Assembly: GCA_020633205.1 (NCBI GenBank)
Contig: JACKEB010000011.1
Location: 310,001-374,000 of the forward strand
Origin: Polyangiaceae bacterium
GTDB lineage: Bacteria; Myxococcota_A; Polyangia; Polyangiales; Polyangiaceae
Reading direction: 5' to 3'
Length of the DNA: 64,000 nucleotides
The stretch's first letter is position 1. Each line of letters starts with the position of its first letter. The notes under the pieces are model-generated. The model was not told where the DNA came from and ran no database searches. It was given only the letters and a program-made list of their open reading frames with translations. Below, in pieces: positions 7,882 through 15,912 of the stretch. Made by a program: the position numbers and the translations under genes.

Positions 7882-8904
7882 ATGCCCGATGAGCTGAGCG
7901 AACTCAGCAAGCACGCCAAAGGGCTTGTCGCTAGTGCAGTGCAGGCTGCACTAGCGATCGACGCACCCGCGTTCGAGGAGGAGGGCGACGTTGCTGTGCT
8001 GCACAGGCTGGCCCGTGTTGCCCTCGAACAGACACGGGAAGCCTACGGCGCGATCTCAGAACGCCTGGATAACTACTCAGGTGATCGCCCTCGCGCGTTG
8101 GTACGCCTTGCGGATGCGGTGTTCGTCGGCCGGTTCGCGCTGGGCGGCCTCAGCGGCGAACTGAAGCGCGCCGAGACCAACAAGGACAGCTGGTCCGTGA
8201 TTCGCGCGGCGAGCAAGGTGCGGCGCGAGTTGCTGCGCAGCCTGCGGTCCGCCGACTTGCTTGCTTGCCAAGTCCTGGGGTGCGAACCCGAAACTGAATA
8301 CTACCTGGACGAACTCCAGCAGGCGCTGGCCGCGCGGCGCGCGTACGCGAAGCTGCGCACCGAGGCGAGCCGCACCAACGAGCGTGACGTGGAACTCTCG
8401 ATTCGCCGTGCGGCGACCACGCTAGCCAAGTTGGTTGGTCGAGAGTGCTATCCGGATCTCCGCATCCACGACCGCATGTTGGTGCGTCAGCTCCAGCGGC
8501 AGATGCGCGAATGGCTAGCGGGGGACAAGGTCTCTGAGGTGTCGATACTGAGCGGCCAGAGATTGCTCGGCGAGTATCACAACTTCGTGGAGATCGCGCT
8601 GGAGGTGAACAAGCGCCCTGAGCTGCTCGAACACGATCAGCTCATGCTCACCCAGTTGCTGGCCACGTGGGATGAGCTCACGGATGAGGAGGTCTTGCGA
8701 GAAGCTCGTGTGCTGATGGGTAGGGACGCGGAGCTGGACGAGGCGTTGGGTCGCAAAGCGTCGCGTCTCGAGCTGCGTGTGTGCCTGGAGCAGTTGCTTG
8801 CTCGAATTGGTGGAAAAGTTTCCGCGGGGAGTTGGGTAGTCGAGCGCGCCCACCCGGTTTCGAAGCTTCCTGAGTCTCAGAGACGATTCAGCGAGCGAAA
8901 GTAG
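7882..8904 (+). CDS. Helical hypothetical protein in the signalling island
   Basis: 340 aa from the ATG at 7882, which has AGAGG 5 bases upstream; a GTG directly before it (7879) is also possible. The sequence is almost entirely helical and charged (for example SELSKHAKGLVASAVQAAL and VRLADAVFVGRFALGG), without recognisable catalytic motifs, signal peptide or membrane helix. I do not recognise the family. It begins 11 bases after the Roadblock gene on the same strand, so it is probably co-expressed with it and could be a scaffold or regulator of the GTPase/Roadblock system. This function is inferred from position only. Confidence 0.7.
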   Translation: MPDELSELSKHAKGLVASAVQAALAIDAPAFEEEGDVAVLHRLARVALEQTREAYGAISERLDNYSGDRPRALVRLADAVFVGRFALGGLSGELKRAETNKDSWSVIRAASKVRRELLRSLRSADLLACQVLGCEPETEYYLDELQQALAARRAYAKLRTEASRTNERDVELSIRRAATTLAKLVGRECYPDLRIHDRMLVRQLQRQMREWLAGDKVSEVSILSGQRLLGEYHNFVEIALEVNKRPELLEHDQLMLTQLLATWDELTDEEVLREARVLMGRDAELDEALGRKASRLELRVCLEQLLARIGGKVSAGSWVVERAHPVSKLPESQRRFSERK

Positions 8905-9084
8905 AGTCACCCGTCTTGAGGTCGACGTGCCAGGCGTTGACCGGTGAGTAGCTCGGCAGCGGGCGTATGCTGGTTTGCGGACAGCTCGGAGTTGCCCTGG
9001 GGTGATTTCGTTCCGGGGAGATGAGCTGCAGGCGGCGTTCGCGGCAACGCCAGCGCTTCGCCGTCAGTGTACCAGCGACCGTGT

Positions 9085-10386
9085 ATGAGCGGCCGTGCCT
9101 ATGAGCGGCAGCGCGGCACGGAGCTTGCTCTGCTTGAGTCCGTGGACGCAGCAGCAACGACTGATTCTCACCCCCTACCCCGACGCGTGCGTGCGTTGGC
9201 GATCATCATCTTCTTTCAGATGCTGCCAGCCACTCTGGTGATTCCGGCAATCCGCCCTTTGTTCGCCACATTTCATGGCGGAAATGAAGGCGCGATGCAC
9301 GCGTTCAGCGCGCTCAACATGCTGGGGGCTGCCCTGGCCGCACCGATTGTCGGGCGCCTGCTGGATCGCGGGGCTGATCCTCGACGAATCCTGACCATCT
9401 TGGCCATGGCGGATGGCGTCCTACTGCTGGCGATCAGCTGTCGGATATCGACTCCGCTGGCGTTGGGCCTGCGCTGTGTGGAGGGCGCCGCGCATGTGGG
9501 TGCAGCCACCGTCCTGCTGGCAGAGATGGCTGGGCTTGGGCGTCAGAAGGGACGCGCCCGCGTCATGGGATTGGCGGGGGCGGCCATCATCTTTGCGATC
9601 GCTCTGGGTAATACGTTGGGCTCGCTATTGATTGCACTCGATAGCCGCGCCCCGCTTTGGGCCGGCGGTGTGTTGGCTCTTGGCATCGCGGGCTGTGCGG
9701 GGCGCACCGCCCCTTCGGCTGGGCTGCAGCGCTGCAAAGAAGGCCTTCAGCTCAGCACGCTGCTGCGTCGCCGCGAACTGCTCGTGCCAATCGGAGCCGC
9801 GTTCGTCGGGCGCTTCACTGTCGGCTGCATCGTGGTGACGTTTGCATTGTTCGCCCATCGCGTTCACGGGTTGGGCGACTCCCATATCGGGCTTCTTTTC
9901 AGCGCTCTCACTCTGAGCTTCGCGATTTTCATGTATCCCGCCGCGCGGCTTGCTGAACGTGTGCCGCCAGCGCTCCTGCTGTTGGGTGGAGGTGCGACTT
10001 ACGGTGGCGCTCTGAATGGGCTGGGTCACGTTCCGCCCGCGTGGCTGCCGCTTCTAATGGTTGCCGCGGGGATCTCATCTGCGCTGTTGTTCGCGACGAC
10101 GCTCAACTATGCCGCTCAGGCGCGTGAGGAGTCCCGCGCCAGCGCCATGGCGTGGGTCAACGCTGCGGGCGCGTTTGGGATGCTGCTTGGTCCTGCAGTG
10201 GCAGGTATCCTTTGCGCGGTCCTCAAGTCGAGTAACGCGCCCGGCGTGGCCTACCGTGCGGTGTTTCATTTGGCCGGGGGCAGCGTGTTGCTGTGGTTGC
10301 TCGTCGGCTCTCGCTGGCTGTTGCGCATGGCGCAGGTTGAGCGTCGAGCGATCCAAGCGGAGCCCGTGGGTGCTGCTGCGGAGTAG
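9085..10386 (+). CDS. MFS transporter
   Basis: 433 aa from the ATG at 9085; a GTG at 9067 in frame would add six residues. About 12 hydrophobic segments are visible, with the MFS cytoplasmic loop signature between helices 2 and 3 (GRLLDRGADPRR) and a second-half counterpart (YPAARLAERVPP). The family exports or imports small solutes using the proton gradient; no substrate can be assigned. The stop TAG ends exactly one base before the stop of the convergent ABC-phosphatase gene at 10387, so the two units meet without spacer. Confidence 0.88.
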   Translation: MSGRAYERQRGTELALLESVDAAATTDSHPLPRRVRALAIIIFFQMLPATLVIPAIRPLFATFHGGNEGAMHAFSALNMLGAALAAPIVGRLLDRGADPRRILTILAMADGVLLLAISCRISTPLALGLRCVEGAAHVGAATVLLAEMAGLGRQKGRARVMGLAGAAIIFAIALGNTLGSLLIALDSRAPLWAGGVLALGIAGCAGRTAPSAGLQRCKEGLQLSTLLRRRELLVPIGAAFVGRFTVGCIVVTFALFAHRVHGLGDSHIGLLFSALTLSFAIFMYPAARLAERVPPALLLLGGGATYGGALNGLGHVPPAWLPLLMVAAGISSALLFATTLNYAAQAREESRASAMAWVNAAGAFGMLLGPAVAGILCAVLKSSNAPGVAYRAVFHLAGGSVLLWLLVGSRWLLRMAQVERRAIQAEPVGAAAE

Positions 10387-11430
10387 CTAGCGGCAGTCCA
10401 CTTCGAAGCGCGTCAGGAAGTCGAGTTGCGCTTGGGATTGAATGTACCCCGGCCGCACCTCGCGCACTTTCGCGATTGCCTCCTCCGCCGTGCTGCCCTT
10501 GTAGATGAGGTAGGCTGCCAGCATCGAGCCGGTTCGCCCGAGACCGGCGTGGCAGTGAACGGCAACGCGGTCTCCGCGCTCGAGCGCCTTCTCGATGGTA
10601 CGGCACAGGCGAATCGCATTGCTTACCGTGGGGATACCCATGTCTTCGATGGGAAAGTGACGTGCTTCCAGCCCAAAGGGGCTGAGCTCGCTGGGTGAGA
10701 AGCTTTCGTTGGTGAGGGTGAGCAACATCGAAATTCCGGCCATGGCGATTGCGGCTAGCTCGTCCTCCAGCGGAGCCAACAGACCTGGCTTGCCCATGCC
10801 GGCGAGGGCACCCGGGATCACCCATTTGAAGTGGCTTGGTGGTGCTTCGGCTTCGGGGCGTGGCCAGCAGTTGCCGTCGCGAATGAAGCGGGCCGTGAGC
10901 TCGTTTGGAGGGTTTTCGAAGACGCAGGCGGTTGTGTCATCGGCGAATAGACGGCCGGCGCACAGCAGTGCCACGCGGTGCGAGAACTCGTGAGCGAAAG
11001 CTACGTCATGGGTGACGAGGATGGTGGTACCGGTATACGAACGCAGGGCGTTGCCCAGTTCCTGAAGCTGGGACCGCTCGAGACAGCGCTCAGGTTCGTC
11101 CAGGAAGGCGACTCTGTGGGCGCTGATCTGTTTGATGAGGTCATCGACGTCCCAAGGTTGGCTGTTGCCGCGAGGTAACTGACGAAGCCAGAACAAGTCG
11201 TCTGTCGGCGGCGTATCAGCGCCGGCGTATGACCAGCGACCCTTGCGCTGCCAGTCCGATGGCAAAGCTCCGGCCAAGCTGCGCAAGATCAAGCTCTTGC
11301 CGACTCCCGCGGGGCCAATCAGCGCGGTGACTCGTCCTGCCTCTACTTTCCACGATAGTCCGCTGAAGAGGTTCGACTCTGGTCCGCAAAGCCCGCCGTC
11401 TACGATCTCGAACACTGGTGTATCGGTCAT
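10387..11430 (-). CDS. ABC-ATPase-like domain fused to dual-specificity/tyrosine phosphatase
   Basis: 347 aa. The ATG at 11430 has GGAGGGA upstream and overlaps the preceding phosphoesterase stop as ATGA. Residues about 1-200 are an ABC ATPase with Walker A GPAGVGKS, Walker B VAFLDEP and H-loop LVTHDV. The segment between Walker A and B is short and has no recognisable LSGGQ signature. Residues 225-345 form a DSP/PTP domain with general-acid region FPIEDMGIP, an intact CX5R loop HCHAGLGRTG, and the following helix MLAAYLIYKGSTAEEA. The fusion of these two domains is unfamiliar to me. It is the last gene of the minus-strand operon that includes the GTPase and Roadblock proteins. Confidence 0.85.
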   Translation of the reverse strand: MTDTPVFEIVDGGLCGPESNLFSGLSWKVEAGRVTALIGPAGVGKSLILRSLAGALPSDWQRKGRWSYAGADTPPTDDLFWLRQLPRGNSQPWDVDDLIKQISAHRVAFLDEPERCLERSQLQELGNALRSYTGTTILVTHDVAFAHEFSHRVALLCAGRLFADDTTACVFENPPNELTARFIRDGNCWPRPEAEAPPSHFKWVIPGALAGMGKPGLLAPLEDELAAIAMAGISMLLTLTNESFSPSELSPFGLEARHFPIEDMGIPTVSNAIRLCRTIEKALERGDRVAVHCHAGLGRTGSMLAAYLIYKGSTAEEAIAKVREVRPGYIQSQAQLDFLTRFEVDCR

Positions 11431-12173
11431 TGTCCCTCCTTCAGACGTTCTCCGAGCTCCGCGGGTAGACCAGCAGCGTTGATCGCGGCGATCGTGCTTT
11501 CGAGGTCGTACTCCGTACGGTGAATCTCGAAGCGATTGCGATCGACCTCGAGTACGCCGAAGCTCGCTCGCCAGTCGCCGTCGCGAGGTTGCCCTACGGA
11601 ACCGGGATTGAGTAGCACGGCTTTGGCTTGTGCTGGCCACTCGCAGACTGCGTCGGCCCTTTCGATGACCTGTCCGGCGTAGAGCCACGCGGCGACGGCA
11701 GTATGCGTGTGTCCGACCAGGCCGATGTTCGGCCAGTCCTCACGGGCTGCGATTCGCTCCAGGTTTGCCGGCATCATCGTCGAGGTGACGTAACCCGAGT
11801 AGTGGTGATCGTTGAGGTAGCAGCCGTGTACCGCGATGAAGCCTTGCTCGTGAATCAGGTGATTGGGGAGCGAGGCGAGCCAGTCAAGCTGACTCGAGTC
11901 GAGCCGTTCCCTCGTCCACGTCTGCACCATCCGGGCAACGGCGCGGGTGCCCATCGTGGTTGCTGGGTTTTGAATGTCGTGGTCGTGATTGCCAAAGACC
12001 GTCGCTGAGCACGCGCTGGCTACTCGGTCTACGCACTCGCGGGGTTGAGCGTTGTACCCCACGATATCTCCGAGGCAGATGACTTCGCTTACGTCCTGGG
12101 TCCGCAGTGCCGCGAGCACCGCATCCAGAGCGGCGAGATTCGCGTGTACGTCTGCAATGACCCCGACGCGCAT
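11427..12173 (-). CDS. Metallophosphoesterase (YfcE/MJ0936-type, calcineurin-like)
   Basis: 248 aa with the full metal-site set: DVHAN (DxH), GDIVGYN (GDxxG), GNHD, the loop VHGCY, GHTH, and the family's closing NPGSVGQPRDGD. It hydrolyses phosphodiesters or phosphomonoesters using two metal ions in the cytoplasm; the natural substrate is unknown. It starts 3 bases after the stop of the GTPase gene and overlaps the ABC-phosphatase start by 4 bases, so it is translated from the same operon. Its presence beside a phosphatase and a GTPase suggests turnover of a signalling phosphate compound. Confidence 0.92.
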   Translation of the reverse strand: MRVGVIADVHANLAALDAVLAALRTQDVSEVICLGDIVGYNAQPRECVDRVASACSATVFGNHDHDIQNPATTMGTRAVARMVQTWTRERLDSSQLDWLASLPNHLIHEQGFIAVHGCYLNDHHYSGYVTSTMMPANLERIAAREDWPNIGLVGHTHTAVAAWLYAGQVIERADAVCEWPAQAKAVLLNPGSVGQPRDGDWRASFGVLEVDRNRFEIHRTEYDLESTIAAINAAGLPAELGERLKEGQ

Positions 12174-12176
12174 GCA

Positions 12177-14348
12177 TCAACCTGGGGCGCACGAAGAAAT
12201 AGCCGCGAGGAAACGGTCTTTGGCATCCAGGGCGCCTGGGGAGCGAACGATCGCATCCTGCAATGCGCGCCTCAGGTCGAGCCGCTCGACATCCGCTTGG
12301 GTCAAGTGCTCTGCCAAGCCCGCGGCAACCACGTCGACGTACGCCTTGGTGGCGGCTGGCCAGTCCGAGTACTCTTCCACTCGCTTGAGCAAGGCAAAAC
12401 CCACGGCGGGCAAGCGCGACCCCCGTGCAACATCGTCATCCAGATAGTAGCAGCGGGTGCGTAGCGAAGCGAAGTTTGACGGATGGATGTCGAGGATGAT
12501 GTCGGACCTTGCCGCGAGGATCAGCGAGCGCACCGCCAGTTCTCCAAAGATCACCAGGCTACGTTCGAGCTCTGCTCCGTCCCTTCGGTGCACGGCGTGG
12601 CTCATCGAACCTCGCAGCGTGGTGAGCCAGGGCGTGATCGTCCACAACCAGAAGTCCCCGGTTGGTCCGCTTTGGACCGTGAGGACCGTGTTCTGCACCA
12701 GCAGGTCGCCGAGCAAGATCTTGTGCCGCACCAGCTGGAGCAACGCGTCCCTTGCTTCGTCCGCGTCGAGGTAGCGCCTCCTGAGGGCGGTCTTGAGACA
12801 CCAGATCCCTGCCTCGTAGATGTAGGCGTCGGAGCGCCCGCTCCCGTTCGCGGTTCCGGAGCGTCCCGTGAGCTCGCTATGCAGGATCGCGTCGTCTATC
12901 GGGATTCGTTGCAGGATGTCCCGACCGTTTGCTGACGGCCAAACCAAGCCACTTGGCACATCCGCGCGAGGCAATGGAGGCAGCGGTTCGAGCACGCGAC
13001 TCGAGCTTGGGGGCGGCCTGGTTGGGCGCTCTTGAAGGGTTGAGGCGAACTGGCTGGACCCGCCTTCGGCACCCGGTCGGCTCGAGATTGGCGTCGCTGT
13101 AACGCGTCCCGCGGAACCAGCCCGCGAGTTGATTGCCGCCGCGACCAGCGCCGCGTGAGGATCCATCGCCGGTTGATCGTCGCTCGGCTTGACTGGCGGG
13201 AGGGGCTCGACGCGGGTGAGCGTCGCCGCGGATGGGGCGTTGCTTGGAGGCGCGGGAAGCGTTTCCGGGAGGTTTCGGTCGTGGACGAGTTCTGCCTGGC
13301 TTTCGGGTTCTGGCGGACCACATGGGACCGACCAGGAGCTGTCGACCTCCGAGCTCGTCGGAACCTCTGACTCACGGGCTTGAGGGTACTTGGAGCTTGG
13401 AGCTTCCGGCGCGGTAGACGGCGGTTTGGTTTCGAGCGGCTCGTCCTCAGCGTCCACCGCGTTAGCGGCGGGTTCGTCCAATGCCGCTGCCGCGTTCGAC
13501 CCATCGCTCAACCGCCGCGCCGTGATGGCTTCGCTCGAGGGCGGCGGCTCCGAATCACCGTTCTCGTCGTGTGCCTCGGATGCTGGAGAGGGTGAGTCTT
13601 GAATGCGCGCGCTGCCGGCTTTTGGCTCTTCAGTCGCGAGCGTGTTGTGATGGCTCAGCACCACGTCCAGGGGCGACTTGGGATCTTGCTCCTCGCGGGC
13701 TGCCATCTCTTGCATGAGCGCCTCGCCGCCGAGCACCTCGCCCTGCAGTGCGTGCAAGCCACGCTCGAGCACTTGTCGTTGCACGCGTTCCGCTGCCGCG
13801 CGGATTGCAAGTACGACCGTTTCGCGCACGCCCGCGCCGGTAGCCGCGTTGGCTGAAATGGCCGTGGCGCTCGGGGTACCCAGCGCCTCTGCAACGGTGT
13901 GGGGAGCGGCGGACCCGGGCAGGTCCTGCTTGTTTGCTTGAATGAGGACGGGGATATCACCCCGATCCGTGTTCTGCAGGTGCTGGCGCAGCAACTTGTA
14001 CATTGGCAGCGCGTCCTTGAGCTCACTGAGGGAACTCGAGGTGACGAAGACAACCACGTCGGCGATGTCCAGGAGGTGCCAGCGCCTGCGCGACAACACA
14101 GCCTGCCCAGGCACGGTCACGAGGTGGCAACGCAGGCCGTAACCCGCGACCACGCCCCCCTCGAGCTGGAGCCAGTCGAAGAACAGCGTGCGGCCAGCGA
14201 GCGCTTTCGGCGAATAGAGTTCGCTCCTGCGTAGCGGCGTGAAGAAGTGACAGAGCTGCTCGAGGTTCGTCGTCTTGCCGGCGAGTGCCGGGCCATCGTA
14301 GACGACGCGCACGACGATCTTTTGCTCTCGCTCGTCGAAAACGGCCAC
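12177..14348 (-). CDS. MglA-like Ras-type GTPase fused to long linker and C-terminal domain
   Basis: 723 aa from GTG 14348 (GGGGGA upstream). Residues 1-200 are a small GTPase of the MglA type: P-loop GPALAGKT (19-26), the G3 element TVPGQ in place of DxxG, NKQD for guanine recognition, and a SANAATG G5. About 270 low-complexity Pro/Ser/Glu-rich residues follow (roughly 210-480), then a compact domain (about 490-720) with an odd ILDIHPSNF ... YYLDDDV pattern slightly reminiscent of kinase-like HxDxxxxN/DxD sites (weak). It is expected to cycle GTP with help from the Roadblock proteins of the same operon, as MglB does for MglA. Such long fusions of MglA-like domains are unusual. Confidence 0.85.
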   Translation of the reverse strand: MAVFDEREQKIVVRVVYDGPALAGKTTNLEQLCHFFTPLRRSELYSPKALAGRTLFFDWLQLEGGVVAGYGLRCHLVTVPGQAVLSRRRWHLLDIADVVVFVTSSSLSELKDALPMYKLLRQHLQNTDRGDIPVLIQANKQDLPGSAAPHTVAEALGTPSATAISANAATGAGVRETVVLAIRAAAERVQRQVLERGLHALQGEVLGGEALMQEMAAREEQDPKSPLDVVLSHHNTLATEEPKAGSARIQDSPSPASEAHDENGDSEPPPSSEAITARRLSDGSNAAAALDEPAANAVDAEDEPLETKPPSTAPEAPSSKYPQARESEVPTSSEVDSSWSVPCGPPEPESQAELVHDRNLPETLPAPPSNAPSAATLTRVEPLPPVKPSDDQPAMDPHAALVAAAINSRAGSAGRVTATPISSRPGAEGGSSQFASTLQERPTRPPPSSSRVLEPLPPLPRADVPSGLVWPSANGRDILQRIPIDDAILHSELTGRSGTANGSGRSDAYIYEAGIWCLKTALRRRYLDADEARDALLQLVRHKILLGDLLVQNTVLTVQSGPTGDFWLWTITPWLTTLRGSMSHAVHRRDGAELERSLVIFGELAVRSLILAARSDIILDIHPSNFASLRTRCYYLDDDVARGSRLPAVGFALLKRVEEYSDWPAATKAYVDVVAAGLAEHLTQADVERLDLRRALQDAIVRSPGALDAKDRFLAAISSCAPG

Positions 14349-14382
14349 GGTTCATCCCCCTGCTTGTTTCATCGAGATGCGC

Positions 14383-14521
14383 CTCTAGCAGGATGCTGAA
14401 GAACTCCGTTTTTCAGCATCCTGCGTGCTTATCCGCGCGGATCTTTGAACCACGCTCGCCGAGTTGTGCGCGGGCACGGTTGTTGTTGTTTGGCAGGGTG
14501 TTTTTCAACACCCTGCTAGAG
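14383..14521. mobile_element. MITE-like palindromic element (139 bp) inside the signalling operon
   Basis: The ends are imperfect inverted repeats of 21 bp. The left end starts CTCTAGCAGGATGCTGAAGAA; the right end, read on the minus strand, starts CTCTAGCAGGGTGTTGAAAAA (3 mismatches). Each end is also a hairpin of its own: GCAGGATGCTGAA (14388-14400) pairs with TTCAGCATCCTGC (14412-14424), and GCAGGGTGTT (14493-14502) pairs with AACACCCTGC (14507-14516). No coding capacity and no clear target-site duplication are seen. The hairpins could terminate or attenuate transcription between the PATAN-like gene and the GTPase. Confidence 0.6.
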
Positions 14522-14539
14522 TTCTTGGCGGACACACCG

Positions 14540-15418
14540 CTAGGTTGGCGTGTGTGTGCGCTTGGAGAGCACACGCGCGAGCACTGCCGTCGACTCGCAG
14601 AAGACGGTGTAGACCACGTCTCCTTCCAGCCAAGTCGTCGCGAACCGACCGCTGCTCGTCCCCGCGGCATACACGTCGGCCCGGGCGCCCATGGCAGCTG
14701 AGACGTCTTGCGCGCCAACGCTCCATTGGCCCGCCTCGACGATCTCGCTGACCGAGACCAAATCCGCGCCAACGACGCCGATTGGGGTCGGAAGCGAGGA
14801 TGACTTGGACCGATGAAACGCCACGCCAAGGCCACCTTGAGCGAGCAGCTCACGCAGACGCGTCCGCGCCTGAGTGGCCAGGCTTGGTTCACGCAGAGCG
14901 CCAATGGTGCACAACAGCTCCGCGGGAGAATAGGTGAAACGCGCATCGTAGAGCCGTTCTCGGCTCTCTCGGAACGCAACCGGCAGGTTCCCCAACAATG
15001 TCAGGACTGCAATGCTCTCAGCGCTGTGCTGGCGCAGAGTTCGTCTTAGCCCGTCCTCTGAGACGATACCGTCGGCGACCAGGGTCTCTCCGAACGGACG
15101 CCCAGAAGCGCGACACTTCTTGAACGCCGCCTGGAGCACTTCCGCGGGGATTGGCGGGTCGGAGTTCTGACGCAGCAAGTCCGTGAGGCGGCGGCGCATG
15201 CTATCCACAGCCGCCCAGCAGATTCGCCCTGCCTCCACCAAGATGGCACCCGCCGGTGCGCGCTCGGCTCCGAACACCAGCGCCCCAGTGGCACCCTCCG
15301 GCAGCTCTTCCACGCGCTGGAAGAGTGGAATGACCGCCGCCGGAGGTACGGAATGAGCCGGAGACGACGTCGAGTCACGACATGGGATCGTCGGGGAATC
15401 GCGCCGTCCACTGGACAT
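14540..15418 (-). CDS. PATAN/DUF4388-like signalling protein
   Basis: 292 aa from the ATG at 15418, which lies 2 bases after the stop of the Roadblock gene; the longer frame to 15499 overlaps that gene and is rejected. Residues about 35-75 (GAILVEAGRICWAAVDSMRR) resemble the PATAN pattern of the larger operon partner at 15913-17064. A helical middle (RPFGETLVADGIVSEDGLRR) and a C-terminal alpha/beta part (GADLVSVSEIVEAGQWSVGA) follow, without catalytic motifs. The C-terminal part could itself be a divergent Roadblock fold. No signal peptide is present. Role inferred: adaptor between the receiver protein and the GTPase. Confidence 0.65.
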   Translation of the reverse strand: MSSGRRDSPTIPCRDSTSSPAHSVPPAAVIPLFQRVEELPEGATGALVFGAERAPAGAILVEAGRICWAAVDSMRRRLTDLLRQNSDPPIPAEVLQAAFKKCRASGRPFGETLVADGIVSEDGLRRTLRQHSAESIAVLTLLGNLPVAFRESRERLYDARFTYSPAELLCTIGALREPSLATQARTRLRELLAQGGLGVAFHRSKSSSLPTPIGVVGADLVSVSEIVEAGQWSVGAQDVSAAMGARADVYAAGTSSGRFATTWLEGDVVYTVFCESTAVLARVLSKRTHTPT

Positions 15419-15420
15419 GT

Positions 15421-15825
15421 TTAGACAGCCGCTTCCACTGCCTCGAGGTTTCCTCGACTCTTGGTCAGCACCATACCGAGGTTGGCTGAGATTCGGCATA
15501 CGACCACCAGGACCATGTCTTCGTTGCGCTTGCAGCGCTGAAACACGTGAATGAGGTTGTCGGACATGATGATGATCTCCTGAAAGTAGTGGTGACCATC
15601 GTCGCGGACTCCCCGCATCCGCTTGAACGTGCTCTCAATCGCCGAAACGTTCTGACCTTGAAACAGCTCGCCGGTTGCAGCAGCAACCAAGTCCAGAACC
15701 TCTTGTGGATGGCTATCCACCGTCTTCACCGAGAGCAGCATGCCCGTCTTCATGTCGACGAAGCCCGTTGCTACGCACTCGGGAACCGTGGACCGTACTT
15801 TGTTCAACGCATCATCAAGACTCAT
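15421..15825 (-). CDS. Roadblock/LC7 domain protein (MglB-like)
   Basis: 134 aa from the ATG at 15825 (MSLDDALNKVR), preceded by GGAAGG; the frame open to 15864 is not needed. The order helix - strand pair (CVATGFVDMKTGMLLSVKTV) - helix - strands (HYFQEIIIMSDNLIHVFQR, MVLVVVCRISANLGMVL) - helix is the Roadblock/LC7 topology. The nearest relatives in the window are the truncated gene at 7538 and the C-terminal domain of the adjacent receiver protein. Such proteins dimerise and commonly act as GTPase activators or exchange partners of MglA-type GTPases; one lies two genes downstream. Confidence 0.82.
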   Translation of the reverse strand: MSLDDALNKVRSTVPECVATGFVDMKTGMLLSVKTVDSHPQEVLDLVAAATGELFQGQNVSAIESTFKRMRGVRDDGHHYFQEIIIMSDNLIHVFQRCKRNEDMVLVVVCRISANLGMVLTKSRGNLEAVEAAV

Positions 15826-15912
15826 TGCCTTCCACCCTTCTTTTTCTCGTTCGTAGACGAACAATCAACACCGCGCGCCCAGGAGGCGCGAACAATCACT
15901 TCTTGCTGATCC

